The translations under genes were made by a program, and so were the position numbers. Below, piece after piece: positions 57,569-64,000 of a stretch of 64,000 nucleotides of DNA; within the stretch, counting starts at the first letter, position 1; each line of letters opens with the position of its first letter. Origin of the DNA: Anaeramoeba flamelloides (lineage: Eukaryota > Metamonada > Anaeramoebidae); the NCBI GenBank assembly GCA_027625915.1, contig JANTQA010000015.1, forward strand, positions 10,073,001 to 10,137,000, read 5' to 3'. Below the pieces are notes generated by a model, which worked only from the letters and a program-made list of their open reading frames with translations, was not told the origin of the DNA and did not search any database.

Positions 57569-58340
57569 TTAAGAACCAATTTTAAAATAATAAACACACT
57601 GTAAAACAAGGATCAAAAACATGAAAATTCCACAAAACATCAAACCAATCGAAAGACCATCGTTTGATAATGAGGAAGGTGATGAGTCATTGAATTGGAC
57701 AGCTCCAACTTTACCTGTTATACCAGACGAGCCTCTTGGGAAACACGAATAATTAGGTCTTCCCTCTCTTTTTTATTTATTTTTATAATTGTTATTTATT
57801 AATGAGAAAACAAAAGATATTTTTTTGAGAGGGAAAAAAAAAATAAAAAACAAAAAAAAAAAAAAAAAAAAAAAAACTTTTAATAAATCAAAAATTAAAG
57901 AAAAAGAATTTGAAGAAAAACAAAAACAAAAAAAAAAACTATTACAAGATTCCACTCTCATCCTCACCGTATCTACAAGGGTAGCATTCCCAATCTATAC
58001 AAACGCCTTTCCATTGGAAATCTTCAGAGTCTTCTACACATTTACCACACATAACATAATTTGTATCAACAAACGTGCAATTATTTTCAGTTTCAGGAAT
58101 ATCGTAATTACAGAATTGACCAAGAACATCGTCCTGGCTATATTCACGGCACCTGTAATTGTCTCCGTCTAGAAAACAATATTTATCCGATGGACAATCT
58201 TGATTAACTAAGCACTCAACACATTTTTTTGTTACTGAGTAACACCTTCCCGCATCTTTTTCTTCGCACTGTTTATCATTATCACACCCAAATACAATGC
58301 AACTCAAAAGAAAAAAAATTAAAATTGCTTCTATTTTCAT
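57569..58340 (-). CDS. Cys-rich secretory-pathway type I membrane protein (2 exons)
   Basis: Exon 1 is 58340-57946; exon 2 is 57758-57569; the 187-base intron (GTAATA ... GGGAAG) contains a long A/T homopolymer. The spliced product has 194 residues. The ATG at 58340 starts a signal peptide (MKIEAILIFFLLSCIVFG). A Cys-rich ectodomain follows, with CDNDKQC, RCYSVTKKCVEC, QDCPSDKYC, CGKC and CYPC spaced in pairs, suggesting a disulfide-bonded small domain. Exon 2 adds a Ser/Gly linker and a hydrophobic segment at about 168-188 (IGLMFCGIFMFLILVL), giving a type I topology with a short YYFKIGS tail. Without splicing the frame stops right after GIL and the anchor is lost. The family is not recognised; a cell-surface or endomembrane role is inferred only from topology. 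Confidence 0.75.
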
Positions 58341-58762
58341 TTTTATTATGAAAAATCTTATTCCAAAAATAGAAAAAATCAGAAAATGAGAAATTTTTTT
58401 AAAAAATAAAATTTTATTCTTCTCTAAGGCAGACAGTTACACAAATTGGAAAAAAGATTGTTTGTTTGTGTGTCTAAATCTAAACATATTTATCTTTCGA
58501 AAGTGTCGAGTTCTGTAAAGATAAAAAAAATAGTTTTATCCAAAAACAATCGAAATTTAAATTTAGATCAAAAAATGTTTCAGAGTTGTTTAAATTATTC
58601 AATCTCTTGAAATTGAAATAGAATTTTCTTTTTATTTTATTATTTTGATTCTCATTTTAATTTTCATAACCATTAATTAAACGGTTATAGTCTCTAGATT
58701 TGTTCAAAGGTTCAACTTAAAATTTGTCAAAAAAATTTTTTTTTAAACCATCGAAAAAAATA

Positions 58763-59651
58763 GATTGGAGGTGGTTAAATAAATGCTTGTAGAAAAGTTT
58801 AATTGGCGTTTCAAAATAAAAAATATGATTTATTTGTTGTGGAAGGCCTAAAAATTAACCGATCAAAGAAACCAACAATAAACACTAATTAAAAATAGTA
58901 TTGGTAACTAAAAGTTCTATTTTTTGAATAGAAATTCTAAAAATGAAAGTATTAAATTGGAAAATTTCTCTCAAAAAATAGAATTAATTTGTGGAGAAAA
59001 AATTTGATTAGAAAACAAAAATTACAAAAAATTTTCAACAAATTGTATTAGTAATTTAAATGTGATAGAAAATATCAAAGGTTTGACTTTCAAAATTGAT
59101 ATGAACTTTGAAAAACTATTAGTCAGTAAATTGGATGTTGCCTTTAAACAAGAAGAAAAACAAAATTATAGATTATAATCCAAATTTCAAAATTTGGGGC
59201 TATTTTTTTAAATATTATTTAATTATTTTTTCATTTGCCTTTCAAAAAATCTAATCATTACACTATATATATATATATATATATTAATAATCTAAACTCC
59301 ATTTCACTCAAAGGGGCCCAGCCAAAAATGAAAAAGTCACTTAATTTTTAAGAATCAACCAAACTTAGATTGTTTAGAAATACGAGAAATAATAAACTTC
59401 TTATAAGAGTCATAAAAAATAAAAGAAACCCCTGAACAAACCATAAATTTCAAAAAAAAAAAAATGTTAAAAAAATTTTTGGGCCCCATTCATTGGAACG
59501 TCTTGTGCAAAATTCTCAATTTCTTTAGGAAATTAAAATCGTTGATAATAAGATTTTTTACTTGTAAGTGTATGAATTTTTAAAGAACATACAAAGCTTA
59601 ACTTTTCTTAATGTTTATTTCGTTTTTCAACCTTTTTTTTTTCAAAGTTAA

Positions 59652-59698
<47 letters not shown>

Positions 59699-60016
59699 CA
59701 AAAAACAAAAAAAACAAAATTTTACAAAATGAGAAAAAATGATTTTGATCTAAAAATTGAAAATTTTAGTTTGATAAGAGTAATGAATTAAACTCATAGA
59801 ATGTATTTCATTTCTTCAATAAAACTGGGCCCCTTTTACTGAAAAAGAGTTTATATTACTTATTATCTCTAAACACTTTGTTAAAAAAATTATTATTCAT
59901 AAAAAAAAAAAAATTCAACAAATTTTTTTCTGATTAAAAATCTACCCCAATTTTTGAAATTAAGCTTTTTCTGAAACACAGATTACAGTTGTTGGATACA
60001 CATTATTTCGATCACT
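58763..60016. mobile_element. Family B2 element, copy 3, carrying a nested family M element
   Basis: The left end (TAGATTGGAGG..AAATAAATGC, about 58761) and body (ACCGATCAAAGAAACCAACAATAAA; CTCTCAAAAAATAGA; ATCAAAGGTTTGAC) align with the other B2 copies up to about 59185. The right end resumes at about 59958 with GAAACACAGATTACAG and ends TTCGATCACTATA (about 60017). Between them sits family M copy 4 with a TA microsatellite at its edge. Confidence 0.6.
59289..59859. repeat. Family M element, copy 4, nested in B2
   Basis: It is bounded by inverted repeats TAAACTCCATTTCACTC then AAAGGGGCCCAG on the left, and CTGGGCCCCTTTTACTG then AAAAAGAGTTTA on the right. The body matches copy 1 at 10280-10862 closely. 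An A-run of about 40 (59658-59697) is the expanded centre. Insertion into B2 makes it the younger of the two. Confidence 0.7.
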
Positions 60017-60093
60017 ATAATATTAATAAAAACATCATGAAAAATTGAAAAAAGAGTTTTTTTTTTTATTATACAGAGAGGATAAAAATTTCT

Positions 60094-60298
60094 ATTAGAC
60101 TTTTTTCCACTTTAAAGACACAAACTTTCAATGAATTTAGGAAACAAAAAAATCTCAAATTAATGTTCATTTTTTGGATTTTTTCAAACAAATTATTTTA
60201 TTAAAATTTATATTTTGTGATTTAATTAGAGATTTTTCTGTGTCTAAAATTTTGTTGAAAGTTTGTATCTAAAAAATATAACTGACTGAATTTAATTT
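60094..60298. repeat. Family G palindromic MITE, copy 2
   Basis: The left CACTTTAAAGACACAAACTTTC then AAACAAAAAAATCTCAAATTAA is mirrored by the right end, whose reverse complement includes TTTAGATACAAACTTTCAAC and GACACAGAAAAATCTCTAATT. It closes with AACTGACTGAATTTA, comparable to GAACTGGCTGTA in copy 1. Confidence 0.6.
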
Positions 60299-60339
60299 AG
60301 CTTTACCAGAAATTAAATTGATTGAGTAAAATAAAAGAA

Positions 60340-60665
60340 TTCTCTCTATTCTTTTGAAAACTGGAAAATTTCCTTGAGATTTTATTGAATTTTCAGTTTA
60401 ATAGGGAAAAAAATATATTTCTACAAAAAAAAAAGAGAAAACCACAAGAAAAGTACTGTTAGGTTTTTTTATTTACTTCTTTAAATAATAAAAAAAAAAA
60501 GTTATTAAATTATCTTTTCATTTTAAAAATTAAAAAAAAAAGTCTATATGTTTCCCAGAATTTAAAATAATCAAGTCAAATCTATTATTTTTTCTCCATT
60601 CTGTAGAATTCTATAAAAACTATTCACTTGATGGTGTTCTAAAGAACCTCGCGGCCCTTGATGAC
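60340..60665. repeat. Family P element, copy 5 (diverged)
   Basis: It contains CTATTCTTTTGAAAACTGG (60348-60366), a T-rich/A-rich hairpin around 60460-60540 and CCCAGAATTTAAAATAATCAAG (about 60553), then CACTTGATGG near 60627 as in copy 4. Too decayed for precise limits. Confidence 0.4.
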
Positions 60666-61596
60666 ACAGCTTTTAATTGATATTATTATTATATTTAATA
60701 ATTTTTAATCTTCTTGAACTTTCCTTTCATAAAATATTAATTATTAAGGACTATTTATTATTTTTTGAATTTATATTTGATAATTTCAAGGTGTCTATTT
60801 CCAAATTAATATTTTCATAATCTTTTTTTCAAAATTTTAAATTTTTGGATATATACCAAAAACCCTAGTATTTCTAATTTCTTTTAAAATTTATATCTCC
60901 TTTTATAGATTGATATTCTAACTTGGGTTATTTTCGCTTCAGTTTTATAAATTATTCTTGGATAAAGAGGATTAATTTTTATAAAATTTTGTTACTTTTT
61001 TATTTATCCAAATATCAATTGAGTTGAAAAACTTTTTGAGTCAGATTAACAATAACTAGTCCATAAAATAATTAACTAATACATATTGATTTGAACATTT
61101 GTATTTTTACCCTATTGTCTAGTTTTTTTTTATATTAAAAATCATTTTAATTTTTTTAAAACTATCTTTTACTTTTTCAAAATTTTTTTGGAAATGTTTT
61201 TCTTTTTTTAACACAAAATATTAATCAAGGATTTAAAATCTTAAAACCACTTATTTTTTTTTAATTACACAAAAAAAATAATACCAGTAAACATATAAGT
61301 AGGAAATAATTTTTCTAATACCAACTCTTTTATAAGTCACAGAAGAATTCAAAAAAAGAAACCTTAAATTATTTCGAATAAATCATGATTACAAAATATA
61401 GATATGTTGCTCAGTAAATTTTGTTCATTGACAGTTTCAACGAAACAATTTTGAAATACGGTGATTTGTTTCATCATCAATTTTCTCAACATCAATTTTA
61501 ATTGAATTCATTTTTCGAAATTTTTTTCGATTGGTTATTTTTTTTATAACTTTTTTGAGACTTTGAGCAACCAATAACTCACACAACCTTCTCGAA

Positions 61597-63157
61597 ATGA
61601 CAGATCTTTTTGATTTAAATAATAGTCTTGATTTAGATTTTGATCTGAATCAAACAGATCTTAGCTTGGAAAATTCCTTATTTGAAAATGAGCTTTTATC
61701 CACAATTGACGAAGATTCTCTTAATACCGAGCTCTTGCTTTCATTACAAGAGGACTTCAATGTAAGTGATCAAAAATCACCGACTAATACTCAACAACCA
61801 TTTAGTGAGGTGGTTGATGAATACAGCCTTTCAACAGAACCCAAAGAAGCAATGAGCATTGAAACTGATCATCTTGAACACAAGAACAATAAAATAAAAA
61901 ATGGGTCTGTGTTTGAAACAAAAACAGATTTTATAAACAAGAACCATAATAATACCCAAAACCAAACAAGCAAAAACAAAAAAAACAAACCGCGGCAAAA
62001 AGACTGATCTGAAAAAAGAGATAATTATTAAAAAAAATCCAAAAAATAAAGGAATTATCATTCAAATTAAAAAATGCCGAAAAAGAACTCGTAGTGATCG
62101 AAAATCTTTAAATGGCAATGGCAAATTTTCAGTAAACCCACAGCCGATTTGGGTTGAAAACAAAATGGGTGAAAAGGTCAATCTGCTAGCGGTAATGAAC
62201 AAATATGAATTTAACTTATTGACCGAAGAACAAAAAAAGAAAAGGAAACTGTTAAAAAACAGGATCAGTGCAGAAGAAAGCCGTTTAAGGGCGCGACAAA
62301 AATTAGGGGGCTTACAAACCAAAGTTGAAACATTGGTTAACAAAAATAAAAAATTAAATAGTATCATCACTCAAATCCAAGACGAAAAGGAAGAAATGAG
62401 AAAGGAAATTGAGCTTCTTCGGATTAGGCTTCTTAACCAATCTAAGCAAAAGAATAAGCATTTTTCTTACAAGCCCATTACCAAAGTTAAAAGGGCAAAT
62501 ACTCACCCCGTAATGAGATCATTCCAGAATGCATCCACAGTAACAACCAATCCGCAAACAACAAAAAATCCAAACATAAACACAATCACAAGCACAACAA
62601 CATCAAAGCTTTTCTCTTCTGTTCGTGATAATGCATATGAACTTTTTTCCGATTTAACGTCGATTAATTATAAATCATCAAAACCAAGCCAGAAACTATC
62701 TTTTTTGAAAAATGAAAAAGAAGAAGAAAATGTTTATAAAATTATTGACAGCGAGAAGACTAATTATCACGAATACCAATTTGGTGGGATGAATTCTCAA
62801 CAAACAGGATTTTCCTTATTTATAATCCTATTAATTTTTGGCTTATTTTTCCAAACAAATTTATTAGGCAATTCAATTTCAAATCAAAAAATTTCAAATC
62901 AAAATATGTTAAATAGTATCCCTACAATTTCAACTGGAGCAAGAACAGTGCTAACAACACCACAAATGCCACCAGGGGCCAATTATGAATCTGGATTTGA
63001 GAATTTTTTTTTCCAAAAAGATTTTGATCATTTACATCCAGATAGTCACTACAAGCTGATCAGGGATAATTACAATTTCAAAAACCACACAAATTATGAA
63101 ATGTGTGTTGAGTATAATCCCATGTACCTTTCTAAAAACACAATTTGGATGAAATAA
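61597..63157 (+). CDS. Membrane-tethered bZIP transcription factor (ATF6/CREB3-like), frame interrupted
   Basis: The first frame (61597-62007, 136 residues) opens with an acidic, Leu-rich activation-like region (DLFDLNNSLDLDFDLN). The second frame, shifted by +1 and open from 61937 to 63157, holds the bZIP: basic region KNRISAEESRLRARQ (N-x7-R signature, about 62258-62302) and a leucine zipper. A single hydrophobic segment follows (SLFIILLIFGLFFQTNLLG, about 62816-62872), then a lumen-like tail. RTVL (62942-62953) lies about 25 residues past it, like site-1 protease sites (RSVL in SREBP). By analogy the factor would sit in the ER membrane, be cut by S1P/S2P and enter the nucleus. The two frames could be joined by a one-base error in the A8 run at 61978-61985, giving about 519 residues, or by an intron using GTAAGT at 61762 and AG at 62002 (or 62020), which is frame-compatible. 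Both are inferences. Confidence 0.8.
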
Positions 63158-64000
63158 TATTTTTTTCTCATTGTTTTTTTTTTTTTTTTTTTGAGATGTT
63201 ATTTGATTTTATTATTTTTCTTTTAATTAGACTCGTCATTATTCTTTAAAATATAAAATTTATTTATTATCTTATCACTTAAATTTCTAAGAATAAATTT
63301 AATTTTGTTTATTTTTTTTTTTTTCATTTCCAGCCATTCCAAGCCTACCGTGAAATTTATCTTTGATTTTTCTATCACTATCATTTACAATAAATTTTTC
63401 AGTGAAACGCTATTATCGGGTTTTATGGTTTATAATAGGTTTTTTTCAAAAAATTTCAAAAGTGATTAATTATGAGGCAATTTTTTTTGAACTTTTTATA
63501 ACTAATACAAAAATTCTGATTAATGATTATAAAGAATTAACATTCCAATTTAATAATTAAATTGAAATAGTCTTGTGTTTTAATTTTTAGGTGTTTATCA
63601 ATTGAAGATCGTCAAAAAATCTGAAAAATTTTTGATAAATTGTTGATCATTTTACAGGTTTTGAGGCCAACGATCCAAATTCAAATTTTATTCCAAATTA
63701 GAAAATCATAATGTATTATTAAATAAAAAGGTTTGTAGTAAAGTTGTGAAAAAAATCCCTAACAAGATTTTTAATTGTGAATATTAGGAAAATTGAGGTC
63801 TAATTTCTTTTATTTTCAATCAAATCCTGTTTTTAAATAATCAAACTTTTATAATTATAACTCACTCACTTATTGATATGATTATTAATGAAATTACACT
63901 TGCCCAAAACACTATTCAACACATCCAAAAACCAGAATAAAAATTATCATTTTCCAAACTCTCTTTCACCTCTATTAAACTAAATTGTTTTTCAAAAAAA
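63158..64000. other. 3' flank of bZIP gene and window edge
   Basis: No gene was recognised. A 65-residue frame at 63363-63560 starts at a non-ATG codon and has no domain. A family N arm occupies the last ~240 bases. The T-run just after the bZIP stop codon lies in the presumed 3' UTR. Confidence 0.5.
63757..64000. repeat. Family N element, copy 2, cut by window edge
   Basis: AAGATTTTTAATTGTGAATATT followed by AATTTCTTTTATTTTCAATC and AAATCCTGTTTTT matches the arms of the family N element at 7160-7625. Near the end, GAATAAAAATTATCATTTTCC is the reverse complement of a block at about 7415 in copy 1. The right part lies outside the window. Confidence 0.55.

Larger units (their letters stand above)
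58341..61596. other. Intergenic region between Cys-rich gene and bZIP gene
   Basis: Mostly nested and adjacent elements: family B2 copy 3 (58763-60016) interrupted by family M copy 4 (59289-59859), family G copy 2 (60094-60298) and family P copy 5 (60340-60665). 58341-58762 is the likely 5' flank of the minus-strand gene. 60666-61596 includes the bZIP leader; I see no clear promoter motif in it. Confidence 0.5.

Noticed and set aside
1-64000. CRISPR arrays, bacterial operons or prophage
   Set aside because: The genes are split by introns and no regularly spaced direct repeats are present; the repeats seen are dispersed or inverted.

Overview
The window is a very AT-rich stretch of a eukaryotic nuclear genome. 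The host is probably a microbial eukaryote: the encoded proteins are rich in Lys, Asn and Glu with long homopolymer runs, the genes are split by GT-AG introns, and the spaces between genes are large and filled with degenerate repeats. The style (KEKEKE tracts, mixed long and short introns) recalls amoeboid protists such as Anaeramoeba, but no marker here proves a taxon. The standard code fits: TAA ends most genes and no stop is reassigned. No tRNA, rRNA, CRISPR array, bacterial-style operon or virus-like element was seen.

Eight protein genes can be supported. Minus strand, left part: a condensin kleisin CAP-H/Barren (4496-6352); a four-exon RNF126/RNF115-type RING-H2 ubiquitin ligase (11191-17070), whose last intron splits the RING and carries a LINE and small elements; and an unrecognised basic Lys/Asn-rich protein (18931-20211). 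Plus strand, centre: a three-exon COPII coat protein Sec24 (34757-40906) with a 3.2 kb second intron, and a GATAD1-like chromatin protein with an N-terminal GATA-type finger and a C-terminal BAH-like domain (43530-44963). Then nibrin/NBS1 of the MRN complex (49199-53080, plus), with FHA and two BRCT domains followed by a giant Glu-rich tail; a small spliced Cys-rich type I membrane protein (57569-58340, minus); and a membrane-tethered bZIP factor of ATF6/CREB3 style (61597-63157, plus), with a reading-frame break and a site-1-protease-like RTVL motif after its membrane segment.

The space between genes is a graveyard of small transposons. I define repeat families by comparing the window with itself. 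P: two tandem hairpins. B1 and B2: Tc1/mariner-like, about 480 bp, TA target duplications. H: 0.7-0.96 kb, with a striking internal hairpin. M: GGGGCCCAG-type or GTGAGTCAC-type ends. K and G: short near-palindromes. T: about 400 bp with GTTAAACATGG ends. D and N: other dispersed repeats. There is also a single CAGTGGTGTAA element and a 1.3 kb element with CCGTCCC ends. Three non-LTR retrotransposon (LINE) tails lie on the minus strand, two with recognisable target-site duplications. Several elements are nested, so relative ages can be read: P into LINE, B2 into T, M into B2.

The genes do not form one pathway. They are ordinary nuclear (condensin, DNA-break repair, chromatin reading, ubiquitin), secretory (Sec24) and stress-signalling (membrane bZIP) genes. 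Sec24 and the bZIP factor touch the same theme, ER-to-Golgi traffic and its regulation, but lie 20 kb apart with no sign of linkage in function.
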